64,000 nt of DNA from Chryseolinea sp. H1M3-3. Lineage in GTDB: Bacteria > Bacteroidota > Bacteroidia > Cytophagales > Cyclobacteriaceae. A program made the translations under genes and the position numbers. Where the stretch lies: the NCBI RefSeq assembly GCF_029360725.1, contig NZ_JARKMY010000009.1, positions 470,150 to 534,149 on the forward strand, written 5' to 3'. This document shows, piece after piece, positions 29,383 to 38,528 of this stretch. The notes beneath the pieces were generated by a model that saw only the letters and a list, made by a program, of their open reading frames with translations, made no database searches and had not been told where the DNA came from. The number at the start of each line of letters is the position of its first letter. The stretch's first letter is position 1.

Positions 29383-30012
29383 TTAATTTACTTCTTCCTG
29401 ATTTTTTTGATTACACTTTTCTTTGATCGCTTCGTAAGCTTTATGGTCACCCAATTCTCCAGCTTTGCTGAGGTCGAGGCAGCCATTTTTTAAATCGCCA
29501 AAATTGATGCGAAGAATTCCGCGCATGTAGTAGGCATCCACATTACGGGAATTGATCTGAATGATCTTGGTACAATCATTAATCGCGTCTTCGTATGCCA
29601 ATAAAAATTGTTTCGCCCTCCCGCGATTAAAATATGCTTCAATATAATTCTCATTTACGCCAATGGCTGCGCTATAGTCTGCAATGGCGCCATAGTAATC
29701 CTGAAGTTTCATCTTTACATTGCCACGCGCAAAAAAAGCATCGGCAAACTTTGGATTTTTTTCCACCGCGATGTTATAATCTTTCATGGCACCATGCCGA
29801 TCTTCAAAGTTATCTTTGATATTACCTCGCAAGTAGTAAGCCGGCGAATAATTTGGATCAATTTCCAGCGCTTTATTAAGGTTTAATAATGCCTCCATGA
29901 ATTCATTTTTTTCATAGAGTTCCCTGCCCTTCTGAGTTAAGTCTTTTGCATTCTGAGAAAAAGCAGAGGAAGAAAATAAAACCAACCCTACGATCACGTG
30001 ATAACATTTCAT
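29383..30012 (-). CDS. Tetratricopeptide repeat protein, exported
   Basis: Start ATG 30012 gives a signal peptide ending SAFSQ; 209 residues. About four to five 34-residue TPR units are visible, with the pattern AYYLRGNIKDNFEDRHGAM and AFFARGNVKMKLQDYYGAI, plus AYFNRGRAKQFLLAYEDAI and AYYMRGILRINFGDLKNGC. A periplasmic protein-binding scaffold; partner unknown. Confidence 0.9.
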   Translation of the reverse strand: MKCYHVIVGLVLFSSSAFSQNAKDLTQKGRELYEKNEFMEALLNLNKALEIDPNYSPAYYLRGNIKDNFEDRHGAMKDYNIAVEKNPKFADAFFARGNVKMKLQDYYGAIADYSAAIGVNENYIEAYFNRGRAKQFLLAYEDAINDCTKIIQINSRNVDAYYMRGILRINFGDLKNGCLDLSKAGELGDHKAYEAIKEKCNQKNQEEVN

Positions 30013-30155
30013 TTCTATATAATTTATTCGCCTTTCATTTAAGCCAAAAGATGCGTGTGTAAAGTGACTTTGGACAATTATCCAATGCCAAACCAAGGCA
30101 AATTTTCGCACAACTACTTTGATAATTCGGGAAGGATCGTTACAAGGTAATATTT

Positions 30156-31007
30156 TCAGTGCTTTGGAAATATTTCCTCGGCCAACCGCAGCGCTAATGC
30201 AAATTCACTGGAATTAATGTGCGTGTTTTCGTGCTGAGCTTGTAAATACATAATAATTTCTTCCGTGGCAAGGTTACCCACTAACTCATCCTTCGCCATC
30301 GGACACCCACCAAATCCATGGATAGCGCCGTCGAATCTTTTGCAACCAGCCTGATAGGCAGATTCGATTTTTTCAATAGCCGTATGCGGCGTAGAATGCA
30401 AATGCGCACCGATTTCCAAAGTAGGATATTGTTGTGTGACAGACGTAAAAAGATAACGGATATTTTCTGGCGTTGACACACCAATGGTATCGGCTATTGA
30501 AATCACATCTGATCCCAACGTTTTTAAAACATCAACAAATCCTAACACCAAGTCAACATCATATGGGTCATTGTATGGATTACCAAAACCCATGCTGATG
30601 TAAGTGACTAATTTTTTGTTTGTCTTTACGCATTCAGATTTTATTTCTTCCAATACATTCAATGCCTCCCCGATTGACTTGTTGGTATTGCGCTGTTGAA
30701 ATGTATCAGACAATGAAAGTGGAAATCCCAAATAATGTATTGCATCATATTTACACGCTTCAAATGCGCCACGCGTATTGGCAACAATAGCTAACAACTT
30801 CGTTTGGCTTTCACCTAAGGTCAACCCGTTCATAACTTCTGCAGTATCTCTCATCTGTGGAATGGCCCTGGCGGAGACAAAACTTCCGAAATCAATCGTA
30901 TCAAAACCGACGCGTAACAGTTGGTTAATGTACTTGATTTTTATTGCTGTCGGAATAAACTCTTCCAGACCCTGCATGGCATCACGTGGGCACTCGATTA
31001 TTTTCAT
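30156..31007 (-). CDS. Hydroxymethylglutaryl-CoA lyase-like protein (HMGL domain)
   Basis: Start ATG 31007 (MKIIECPRDAMQGLEEFI); 283 residues. The TIM-barrel keeps PRDAMQ (metal/catalytic Arg-Asp), YISMGFGNPYNDPYD, ADTIGVSTPENI, HLHSTPHTAIEK, and the lyase signature GGCPMAKDELVGNLATE with its catalytic cysteine. It would split HMG-CoA into acetoacetate and acetyl-CoA in leucine breakdown. Homocitrate-synthase-type relatives share the fold, but the signature favours the lyase. Single gene. Confidence 0.87.
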   Translation of the reverse strand: MKIIECPRDAMQGLEEFIPTAIKIKYINQLLRVGFDTIDFGSFVSARAIPQMRDTAEVMNGLTLGESQTKLLAIVANTRGAFEACKYDAIHYLGFPLSLSDTFQQRNTNKSIGEALNVLEEIKSECVKTNKKLVTYISMGFGNPYNDPYDVDLVLGFVDVLKTLGSDVISIADTIGVSTPENIRYLFTSVTQQYPTLEIGAHLHSTPHTAIEKIESAYQAGCKRFDGAIHGFGGCPMAKDELVGNLATEEIIMYLQAQHENTHINSSEFALALRLAEEIFPKH

Positions 31008-31410
31008 AAAGCGATTTGTTGAAAGTAGAATATATAAAGCACTTAAATTTAAATAGAAATTCAGCCAAGTCTTCAACTACAAATGGTGATAATACCAACC
31101 GGGCTCTTTCTTAATATTAAGCACTATGCCGAAGATCTTTGACAAGAAGAAGCACTCGTAGCGAATAAAAGAATTTTTCGTTAACGCGTTTATTATTTGT
31201 GCCACGCCTCGCTTTGCCACTCAGAATTCTGCCATTCCAAAGCATTACAAGACCTATTGGCATCACCGAACCGCAAAAATTATCAAATAAAGTAAATCAC
31301 CCTGAAAAGAAAATAGTAACGCTAAATCGGCCTCAAATGCATTTTGTCTGTTCCTGTTCTAATGGAACCAATTTTTGGTGATTAATTGATGAAAGAAACC
31401 AATCTATGAT
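31008..31410. other. Gene-free 403-bp divergent intergenic region
   Basis: Between the HMGL-like gene and DUF1800. It must carry both promoters. I see no coding frame with recognisable content (a short plus-strand frame at 31199-31381 has no family look), no hairpin with T tract and no repeat. Confidence 0.5.
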
Positions 31411-33171
31411 ATGCCATTACCTGAATTTGGTGGTACACTGGGCTTAAAAAGGGCGGCTCATTTATTGAGAAGAGCAACCTTCGGGGCGACAAAACAGCAG
31501 ATTGATTCATTTGCTTTATTAACGCCCACACAGGCAACTACGCAATTATTTGGGCAAGCACTGCCCGCACCTGTTTTACCGATTGATCCGAAGACCGGCC
31601 AAGAATGGGTAATATCAGGGATCACTGATGCCAACAGCGAAGATCTAGGTTCGCTACTACTGCGCTGGTTTGTCGGACAGATGATGAATCCATCGCTTGC
31701 ATATTCCGCTCGCGAAAAAATTGTTTTATTTCTCCATACCCACTTTACCATGATCATGGAAAAAGTGAATAACACCCGTGCACTTTATTTTCAAAATGAA
31801 CTCTTCCGTCAGTTCGCACTGGATGGCAATGTTGCTGACATCGACATAAATTTTAAAAAGCTAACGGTTAAAGTAAGCGTCGACAATGCTATGCTACAGT
31901 TGTTGGATGGCGCTCTGAATGTTAAAGGGAGCTTCAACGAAAATTATGCGCGCGAGCTTCTCGAACTTTACACAATAGGAAGAGGTCTTGACGCTAACCC
32001 TCCCACTACTTCGGGAGAAATAGGTGACTATGGTGTCTATCGGGAATCGGATGTACAGACCGCTGCAAGAATTTTAACGGGCTGGGACTACGATGACGAA
32101 TTTTCAAATATCGACCCCGATACAAATCTACCAAGGGGTATCGTGAAAGGAAGTCCTACCAATGCTTCCGCACATGACAATGACACTACACAACCTAAAC
32201 AATTCAGTGATCGTTTTACAAGTACATTATTCCCTGGAAATACGATAGTACCCGATCCGTTGCTCATGCCGGGCGGGAATCCAACAGAAGAAAGTGCGTT
32301 GGATGAAATCGCCAAACTCATCGATCTTATTTACGAGCAACCAGAAACAGCAAGAAATATTTGCCGCAAAATTTATCGATTCTATTTGTGGGCGCCGCAT
32401 ACCCAGCAGGAAGCACTTGTAGTTGAAGGTATCATTGATCAAATGGTAGATCTTTTTGTTTCTCCCGCAAATAATTTCAAGATCCAACCGGTTATTGAAA
32501 ACTTGCTGAGGAGTCAACATTTCTACGAAGCCGCCGGAGGTGTTACCGACGATAGCTTCGGCGGGCTTATAAAATCGCCAATCGACCTGGTAGTTGGTAC
32601 GTTGCGTTTCTTTAATGTGCAGTTACCCGATATGATGACCCAGACGGAACAGTACTATGAAGCGACAGGGCAAATACTCGATCATATTGTAAATCAGGGG
32701 ATGAACTTCTATAATCCATACGACGTGGCCGGTTACGAAGCTTACCACCAGTACCCAGTGTACCATCGCTATTGGATCACAACAAACTCATTATCCAGAA
32801 GGTATGATTTCATCCGGACGCTTATCGATCCCCAGGGAATGATGGCGTTCAATGTGAACACGTACGAATATGTGCGCGATAATTTCGCTGCCGTGGCTGC
32901 TGATTCCGAAGCACTGCTGATTGCGCTTGCAACGTATCTACTACCACACCACGATGCATTGACATTTGACGACACCGCGGATGATACTTCGAGTTTAACA
33001 GCACCACGGCTGACGTATTTTAAAAATCGTTTTCTTACGGATGTTAGTATGAATCCTGAAGCATACTGGACCGACACCTGGAATCAGGGCACCGATATTG
33101 GCGAACTGCGCGAATGGCTCAACCGTCTTTTTGGTTCATTATTACAGTCACCGGAATATCAATTATCCTAA
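31411..33171 (+). CDS. DUF1800 domain protein
   Basis: A 586-residue protein with no clear signal peptide. DUF1800 marks: LKRAAHLLRRATFGATKQQI at the start, ARELLELYTIGRG, DVQTAARILTGWDY, and RKIYRFYLWAPHTQQEALVV, and the near-C-terminal GREL-like EWLNRLFGSLLQSPEYQLS. Function is not established for the family; it is almost always followed by a DUF1501 gene, as here (12 bp downstream). Probably an envelope protein exported with its partner. First gene of a four-gene operon. Confidence 0.9.
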   Translation: MPLPEFGGTLGLKRAAHLLRRATFGATKQQIDSFALLTPTQATTQLFGQALPAPVLPIDPKTGQEWVISGITDANSEDLGSLLLRWFVGQMMNPSLAYSAREKIVLFLHTHFTMIMEKVNNTRALYFQNELFRQFALDGNVADIDINFKKLTVKVSVDNAMLQLLDGALNVKGSFNENYARELLELYTIGRGLDANPPTTSGEIGDYGVYRESDVQTAARILTGWDYDDEFSNIDPDTNLPRGIVKGSPTNASAHDNDTTQPKQFSDRFTSTLFPGNTIVPDPLLMPGGNPTEESALDEIAKLIDLIYEQPETARNICRKIYRFYLWAPHTQQEALVVEGIIDQMVDLFVSPANNFKIQPVIENLLRSQHFYEAAGGVTDDSFGGLIKSPIDLVVGTLRFFNVQLPDMMTQTEQYYEATGQILDHIVNQGMNFYNPYDVAGYEAYHQYPVYHRYWITTNSLSRRYDFIRTLIDPQGMMAFNVNTYEYVRDNFAAVAADSEALLIALATYLLPHHDALTFDDTADDTSSLTAPRLTYFKNRFLTDVSMNPEAYWTDTWNQGTDIGELREWLNRLFGSLLQSPEYQLS

Positions 33172-33183
33172 ACGCTTCAAATC

Positions 33184-34932
33184 ATGAACAAATCCAGAAG
33201 AGATTTTCTAAAAAAGCTTCCGCTGGCCATGAGCATACCTTTTACATTAGGAGGTATTTCGATGCGTGTTATGGGACAAAACGTATTGACGCGTATGGCA
33301 GCCGCCAGTCAGAATGATCGTGTGCTGATCATCCTTCAGATGCATGGCGGTAACGATGGATTGAATTGTTGTATTCCGGTGGCGAAGTACGATGAGTACT
33401 ACAGCAAGCGGGCAAACATTGCAATACCTGCCGCTAACAGTCTAAGAAAATATGTAGAGCTGGACAGCACATTACCAGAAAGTTCTCGCATCGGACTTCA
33501 TCCCGACATGCTTGCAATGAAAGCGATGTATGATCAGGGACGGATGGCGGTAGTTCAGGGTGTCTCTTATAAAAATAATAATGGTTCACACTTTCGTGGA
33601 CGCGATATAACATTTATGGGTGGATCGTATGACGACTATTTTCAATCCGGTTGGGTAGGTCGTTATTTACAAGGTGAATATGCACCTTACCGATATCCCG
33701 AAGAATTTTTAAATCCGAATTTTCCGGAAAATGAAATGATCGACCCGCTCGCCATTGAAATTGGTGGTGATGTGTCATTGCTATTCCATCAAGAAGGAAA
33801 TATTCCAACATCATTTACACTATCAGGAAACGGGCCAGATGATTTAACCAATCTGGAAGGTTTCTTTGAAGATCAAACGGTAGACCCACGCGGAATTCCA
33901 CCTGAGTATTTAAAAGACTCCTCGTACTACAAAGAGCTCAAGTGGATATTGGATCTGGAAGACAAAACTGAAGACTACACGAAACGACTCCGTGATGTCC
34001 TTAATGGCACTTCCCCATCCAGCGTGGTCTACCCTTCTTCTTATCCGTTCAACGCACCCAATGGCAGCAAGACTAATCGCCTAAGGGAACAGTTGATGTT
34101 AGTAGCACGACTACTCGCCGGCGGATGTAAAACAAAAGTGTTCCTCGTCAAAATCGGGGGATTCGATACACATGCCGATCAGGTAGAAAAGTATGACCCG
34201 ACTATGGGAAGTCACGCCGCACTCATGTACCATGTGTCAACCAGCATGAAAGCATTTCAGGAAGATCTGAGGGCGCGTGGACTTGAAGATCGCGCGTTGA
34301 CGATTACTACTTCAGAGTTCTCACGAAGAGTTGGGTCCAATGGCAGTTATGGAACCGATCATGGTACTGCCGGTCCGATGTTTATTTTTGGAAAGGGTGT
34401 TAAGCCCGGTGTCGTTGGTGATGCTTTTCTTACCAATGCTTCCGGTACAAATCTAGCCATGCAGTATGACTACCGGGTGGTCTATGCAAACATCCTTCGT
34501 GACTGGATGCTGGTCGATGACGGTAAACTGAATAAAATATTTCCGGACGGAAATTTTGAAAACGACGACACAAAAGGTCTGATGACCACCGGAACTTCTG
34601 ACGGAACAATATTCCAGGAACTTCCACTCGCCCAACAAGTCATTCTTGGTACCGAAGGATTTATCGGCGAACGTTTTTCGCTTGAAGACTGCTATCCTAA
34701 TCCTGCCAGGGATAAAACCACCGTCCATTTTAAAGTCAACAGTTCTTATCATGTTAACGTTGATCTTTTCAACAACGATGGAAAGAAAGTACTAAACATG
34801 GTCGATGGTATTTATAACCCCGGTGAACATAAAGTGGATGTGAATATTTCAGGACTTCCCGCAGGACACTATATATATCAATTAAGAACAGGTTTTTATA
34901 AAGAAGCTAAGAAGCTGGTGATTTTAAAGTAG
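33184..34932 (+). CDS. DUF1501 protein with Tat-type signal and T9SS type A sorting domain
   Basis: A 582-residue protein. The N-terminus MNKSRRDFLKK is a textbook twin-arginine motif, followed by a hydrophobic core. The DUF1501 (sulfatase-like, alkaline-phosphatase fold) body has LQMHGGNDGLNCCIPV, HPDMLAMKAMYDQGRMAVVQG, IGGFDTHADQ and TSEFSRRVGSNGSYGTDHGTAGPM. The last 80 residues form a type IX secretion sorting domain (DCYPNPARDKTTVHFKV, PAGHYIYQLRTG, ending KKLVILK). So it should go through Tat and then T9SS to the cell surface. Paired with DUF1800 upstream. Confidence 0.93.
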   Translation: MNKSRRDFLKKLPLAMSIPFTLGGISMRVMGQNVLTRMAAASQNDRVLIILQMHGGNDGLNCCIPVAKYDEYYSKRANIAIPAANSLRKYVELDSTLPESSRIGLHPDMLAMKAMYDQGRMAVVQGVSYKNNNGSHFRGRDITFMGGSYDDYFQSGWVGRYLQGEYAPYRYPEEFLNPNFPENEMIDPLAIEIGGDVSLLFHQEGNIPTSFTLSGNGPDDLTNLEGFFEDQTVDPRGIPPEYLKDSSYYKELKWILDLEDKTEDYTKRLRDVLNGTSPSSVVYPSSYPFNAPNGSKTNRLREQLMLVARLLAGGCKTKVFLVKIGGFDTHADQVEKYDPTMGSHAALMYHVSTSMKAFQEDLRARGLEDRALTITTSEFSRRVGSNGSYGTDHGTAGPMFIFGKGVKPGVVGDAFLTNASGTNLAMQYDYRVVYANILRDWMLVDDGKLNKIFPDGNFENDDTKGLMTTGTSDGTIFQELPLAQQVILGTEGFIGERFSLEDCYPNPARDKTTVHFKVNSSYHVNVDLFNNDGKKVLNMVDGIYNPGEHKVDVNISGLPAGHYIYQLRTGFYKEAKKLVILK

Positions 34933-34986
34933 CTAACTTAAACTCAAAACATCAGCGAGACTTAACACCTTAACACTTTTGGACCA

Positions 34987-35883
34987 ATGAAAAGACTTTC
35001 TCTCCTTTTACTTTGCTGCCTGATCATCACCGCTGGAGTGGCTCAGGAAAAAAAACGAAAGAAACCTGCATCGCCTGCATACAAGGAAAAGAAAGCGAAG
35101 GAGGATGCAAAATTTCTGAACAAACAATGGTGGCTTGGATTAAAAGCCGGACCTAACTGGTCAAAGGTTGGTGTGGAGAAATCGTACAGTGTCATTGCAC
35201 CAACCAACTATGAGTTCGATCACATTGCCAAGCAGTATAAGAACTATGATTTAGTCGGCTCGCAGGCGACGTTGGAGGTAACTTTTTACTTTAAGGGATT
35301 CTCATTTAGCTTCCAGCCAACTTATCAACACAGCAGGTTTCTGTATACAAACTCCTATGAGTGGACGTCGGACATAGAAACAACAAATCATGTTGAACTG
35401 GACTTTGAGCAAGAACAAAAAGTTGACCATGCGATTATTCCTTTAATCGTAAAGTATGACATCATGGGAAACAAGATTCGTCCATATGTTCAGATCGGAG
35501 TTTACTCCGCAATGCTGATCAACGCGAGTAAATCGGTATCAGTAAAAGGTATAGATAATGCTGCAGGTGGTGTGAACGAATTCACTGAGGAGACGATCAA
35601 CCTCGGAGCGAAAGATCTTTTTGCTAAAAATCATTGGGGTCTGATGGGAGGCGTTGGTTTAAACTACAACTTAGGAAACAATGTTCGCCTGAACTTTGAC
35701 GTACTGTATCGGCATGGAATGAGTAACATCGTTTCGACCAAAAACCGTTATGACAGCGATCGCTTATCAGGAGTTGGGGACGTTATGGATGATCTCACGC
35801 TCGATAATTTAAATATCTCTATCGGATGCCTCTTCCCATTACGCTTTTTATCCAGTGGCTTCAAAACATTAGATCTAAAATGA
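34987..35883 (+). CDS. Outer membrane beta-barrel (porin-family-like) protein
   Basis: A 298-residue protein with signal peptide (ending GVAQ) and a lysine-rich stretch after it (EKKRKKPASPAYKEKKAKED), then barrel strands such as WWLGLKAGPNWSKVGV, FKGFSFSFQPTYQHSRF, VPL-like DHAIIPLIVKYDIMG and NHWGLMGGVGLNYNLG. Third gene of the DUF1800-DUF1501 operon; probably an anchor or assembly partner at the outer membrane. Its last bases overlap an alternative start of the next gene. Confidence 0.82.
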   Translation: MKRLSLLLLCCLIITAGVAQEKKRKKPASPAYKEKKAKEDAKFLNKQWWLGLKAGPNWSKVGVEKSYSVIAPTNYEFDHIAKQYKNYDLVGSQATLEVTFYFKGFSFSFQPTYQHSRFLYTNSYEWTSDIETTNHVELDFEQEQKVDHAIIPLIVKYDIMGNKIRPYVQIGVYSAMLINASKSVSVKGIDNAAGGVNEFTEETINLGAKDLFAKNHWGLMGGVGLNYNLGNNVRLNFDVLYRHGMSNIVSTKNRYDSDRLSGVGDVMDDLTLDNLNISIGCLFPLRFLSSGFKTLDLK

Positions 35884-35891
35884 GCTGCGTC

Positions 35892-37094
35892 ATGAATAAA
35901 AGAATATTAATACTTATCACACTTCTTGGCGGCTTCATGTTTTCATGTACCGAAGAATCTAATCCGGCATTCGATACCAATAACTTCACCAGTATTTTTG
36001 ACAACAGTAAGTTTGATGCTTCTTATTTTCCTATTGATATAAGACAGACACCAGATGGCGGCTACTTGGTTTTAGGCGGCCGCAAATTAACCAATTCGAA
36101 TTTTACTGGTATATATTTATTGAAAGCCGACAAATTCGGAAAATTCGTTACCGAAATTGAGGTGGAGGAAAGCTCCGTCAATCCTATTGCTAAGTTCGCG
36201 GCATATCAAGACAAGTATTATTTCTTTTGCATGGATGCTGTAACACAAGAGGCGCAACTTGTTGACGTAGATGCTGATCTCAGTGCAGTTAACATTACAC
36301 CGGTGGAAGGAGGTCTTACTTATCCGGCGGCTTCGTCGTTCGAAGGAGATGAGTTCGTACTCTTAAGCTATAACAATGGCAGTAAGGAATCAGTGATTTC
36401 TTTAGTAAGTGTTTCAGGAGCGCTACAAATTTCAAAAGGATACAGTATCGGAACCGGAGAAGATATTGAAGAGCCTATTATCAATCATTTTATCAGAACC
36501 GGCAGACAATATCCATTTGAAGTTGGTCGTGTCGCCGGCAGCAGCCTCTATTATTTTAATGGCTTCTACAATTATACGTTTTCATTAGTCTTCACGAATA
36601 TCACTTCTGATGATCCGATAGGAGTTGTTCAAGGTCAACAGGATGATGGAGGTTTTAGCGCAGTCACGTCTCTTGGAGGAAGCAAGTTTGCTACATCACG
36701 ATTCAACTTTGGCGACAACTACCTTTTACCTAACAAAGATTTGTCTACATCAGGAAATACGTCGAGTACCGATCTTGGTGGATACAGCTTGCCAGAGATG
36801 GTTGAAAATGCTGAAGTCAAGATTTTGCGCGCATCTATCGACAATAAAAATGTTTTGATCTACGGCACGGATACGAAAACAAAACAAATCGGACTTCTAT
36901 TTTACGATGAAGCGGCCGGGACGTTTATCAGCAGTAGATACCTGGGTTTCTCTAACCCGTTTGAGATCGCCAGTCTGACACAGACAGCCGACGGAGGACT
37001 TGCGGTATGTGGTACTACCTATTTAGCGGGTCGCTTTCCAAGAATATGCATCTTTAAATTATCAAAAGACAAGCTTGCTGAAAATGTAAATTGA
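35892..37094 (+). CDS. Lipoprotein of the DUF1800/DUF1501 operon, unknown function
   Basis: A 400-residue protein starting MNKRILILITLLGGFMFSC (lipobox FMFSC); a start at 35880 (ATGA overlap with the barrel gene) is also possible. The mature part has repeated beta motifs such as RQTPDGGYLVLGGR and TQTADGGLAVCGTTYLAG, like a Kelch/beta-propeller of 'TxDGGYxxxG' units. No named family recognised. It ends the operon before a strong terminator. Confidence 0.75.
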   Translation: MNKRILILITLLGGFMFSCTEESNPAFDTNNFTSIFDNSKFDASYFPIDIRQTPDGGYLVLGGRKLTNSNFTGIYLLKADKFGKFVTEIEVEESSVNPIAKFAAYQDKYYFFCMDAVTQEAQLVDVDADLSAVNITPVEGGLTYPAASSFEGDEFVLLSYNNGSKESVISLVSVSGALQISKGYSIGTGEDIEEPIINHFIRTGRQYPFEVGRVAGSSLYYFNGFYNYTFSLVFTNITSDDPIGVVQGQQDDGGFSAVTSLGGSKFATSRFNFGDNYLLPNKDLSTSGNTSSTDLGGYSLPEMVENAEVKILRASIDNKNVLIYGTDTKTKQIGLLFYDEAAGTFISSRYLGFSNPFEIASLTQTADGGLAVCGTTYLAGRFPRICIFKLSKDKLAENVN

Positions 37095-37114
37095 TTGCGT
37101 ATGACTTGAGCAGG

Positions 37115-37150
37115 ATAAAAGCTATGGGGAACATAGCTTTTATTTTTTTA
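37115..37150 (+). terminator. Rho-independent terminator
   Basis: Perfect 12-bp stem ATAAAAGCTATG (37115-37126) with its complement at 37132-37143, a five-base loop, then a run of T (37143-37149). It closes the DUF1800/DUF1501 operon. Confidence 0.9.
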
Positions 37151-37166
37151 TGCATCATGTCGATCC

Positions 37167-37198
37167 TTTGGCGCCTTCCTGATCACTCAATACCTTCG
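37167..37198 (+). promoter_or_regulatory. Candidate Bacteroidota sigma-A promoter for murB
   Basis: TTTG at 37167-37170 and TACCTTCG at 37191-37198, near the Bacteroidota -33 (TTTG) and -7 (TAnnTTTG) elements, with a spacer of 20 bases. About 28 bp before the murB ATG. Confidence 0.55.
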
Positions 37199-37226
37199 CG
37201 TTATTAACATCCGTTAAATTATTCTC

Positions 37227-38246
37227 ATGACGATCCAACAAAATGTAGATCTTTTTCCCTACAACACGTTCGGAATACAAGCAACAGCTAAATATTTTAC
37301 AACAATCAAGTCGGTTGAAGAAGCTAAGAGCCTGTTTGCATCTGAAATTTTTAAAAAAGAAAAATATTTTATCCTCGGCGGCGGAAGTAACCTACTCCTG
37401 ACAAAAGATTTTGACGGATTAGTCATCAAAGTAGAGATCTATGGAAAAGAAATTGTCCGTGAAGATGATTCAACTGTCACTTTACGTGTCGGCGCCGGAG
37501 AGAATTGGCATGCGTTTGTGATGTATTGTGTGGATCGAAATTATGGTGGCATCGAGAACCTTTCACTCATCCCAGGTACGGTTGGAGCTGCTCCGATGCA
37601 AAATATAGGTGCATATGGGGTAGAAATAAAAAAAAATATTTTGGGTGTTGAGGCAGTCGAAATCAGCACAGGTGATGTAAGATATTTCGATAACGAAAGC
37701 TGCAAGTTTGGTTATCGCGAAAGCATCTTTAAACAAGAATTGAAAGACAAATTTTTGATATCAAGTGTTACTTTTCAACTCACAAAAAAAGATCATCAAT
37801 TCAATGTTAGTTATGGTGCTATTGATGAAACATTGAAACAACTTGGCGCAAAAAATTTATCACTCAAAGCAATTAGTGATGCCGTGATTTACATTCGTAG
37901 TAACAAATTACCTGATCCCACACGCATCGGTAATGCTGGAAGTTTCTTTAAAAATCCTTCAATACAAGCTGATTTAATGGATTTTATTAAGAAGGATTTT
38001 CCATCGCTTCCATCTTATCCATCAACAAATGGTCTTGTAAAAATTCCTGCGGCGTGGTTGATTGAACAATGCGGATGGAAAGGAAAAACTTTTGACAACA
38101 TCGGTGTTCATCAACATCAAGCACTCGTGTTAGTGAATTACGGTGGAGGTAAAGGAGAAAAAATTTGGGAGCTCGCGATGAAGATTAAAGAGAGTGTGAA
38201 AGAAAAATTTAACATCACTCTTCAAGCAGAAGTGAATGTAATATAA
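37227..38246 (+). CDS. murB: UDP-N-acetylenolpyruvoylglucosamine reductase
   Basis: A 339-residue type I MurB. FAD-binding parts: FILGGGSNLLL and PGTVGAAPMQNIGAYG; the YGYRES-like loop is FGYRESIF; catalytic Ser239 lies in GNAGSFFKNP and the C-terminal Glu335 in QAEVNVI. It makes UDP-N-acetylmuramate with NADPH in the cytoplasm. Single gene with its own promoter; not in a cell-wall cluster. Confidence 0.97.
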   Translation: MTIQQNVDLFPYNTFGIQATAKYFTTIKSVEEAKSLFASEIFKKEKYFILGGGSNLLLTKDFDGLVIKVEIYGKEIVREDDSTVTLRVGAGENWHAFVMYCVDRNYGGIENLSLIPGTVGAAPMQNIGAYGVEIKKNILGVEAVEISTGDVRYFDNESCKFGYRESIFKQELKDKFLISSVTFQLTKKDHQFNVSYGAIDETLKQLGAKNLSLKAISDAVIYIRSNKLPDPTRIGNAGSFFKNPSIQADLMDFIKKDFPSLPSYPSTNGLVKIPAAWLIEQCGWKGKTFDNIGVHQHQALVLVNYGGGKGEKIWELAMKIKESVKEKFNITLQAEVNVI

Positions 38247-38383
38247 GTCATGAAGTTGATCACTTCTTCTTTTTTTATGATCCGAAAAAAAACGCTGAAT
38301 GAAAAATTTTTTGCGAAAAATTTTTGCGAATAAAATATTTGTTATAACTTTTCGTATCGTTTAACACAAAAATAAAAAACGCT

Positions 38384-38461
38384 ATGGCAAAAACAGCGAA
38401 GAAAGCAGCAAAGAAAGCAGCAAAGAAAACTGCTAAGAAGGCCGCTAAAAAGAAGAAGTAA
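38384..38461 (+). CDS. 25-residue lysine/alanine-rich histone H1-like peptide
   Basis: The frame ATG GCA AAA ACA to TAA encodes MAKTAKKAAKKAAKKTAKKA followed by AKKKK: only Met, Ala, Lys and Thr. It is like the C-terminal tail of histone H1 or the bacterial HctB/AlgP-type AKKAA repeats. Evidence that it is real: ATG after an AT-rich leader, a strong terminator 30 bp after the stop, and a nearby gene starting with the same MAKTA residues. It should bind DNA or RNA by charge. Such a short frame could also be a decayed longer gene. Confidence 0.65.
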   Translation: MAKTAKKAAKKAAKKTAKKAAKKKK

Positions 38462-38490
38462 TTAGGCAAGGCCTAAGGAAACTTTGCGAG

Positions 38491-38528
38491 GGGAAGTAAA
38501 TTAGATTTACTTCCCTTTCGTTTTTTAT
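38491..38528 (+). terminator. Rho-independent terminator
   Basis: Perfect 11-bp stem GGGAAGTAAAT (38491-38501), loop TAG, ATTTACTTCCC (38505-38515), then TTTCGTTTTTT. It directly follows the small histone-like gene. Confidence 0.9.

Noticed and set aside
31199..31381. 60-residue plus-strand frame in the HMGL/DUF1800 gap
   Set aside because: No recognisable pattern and no sign of expression signals.
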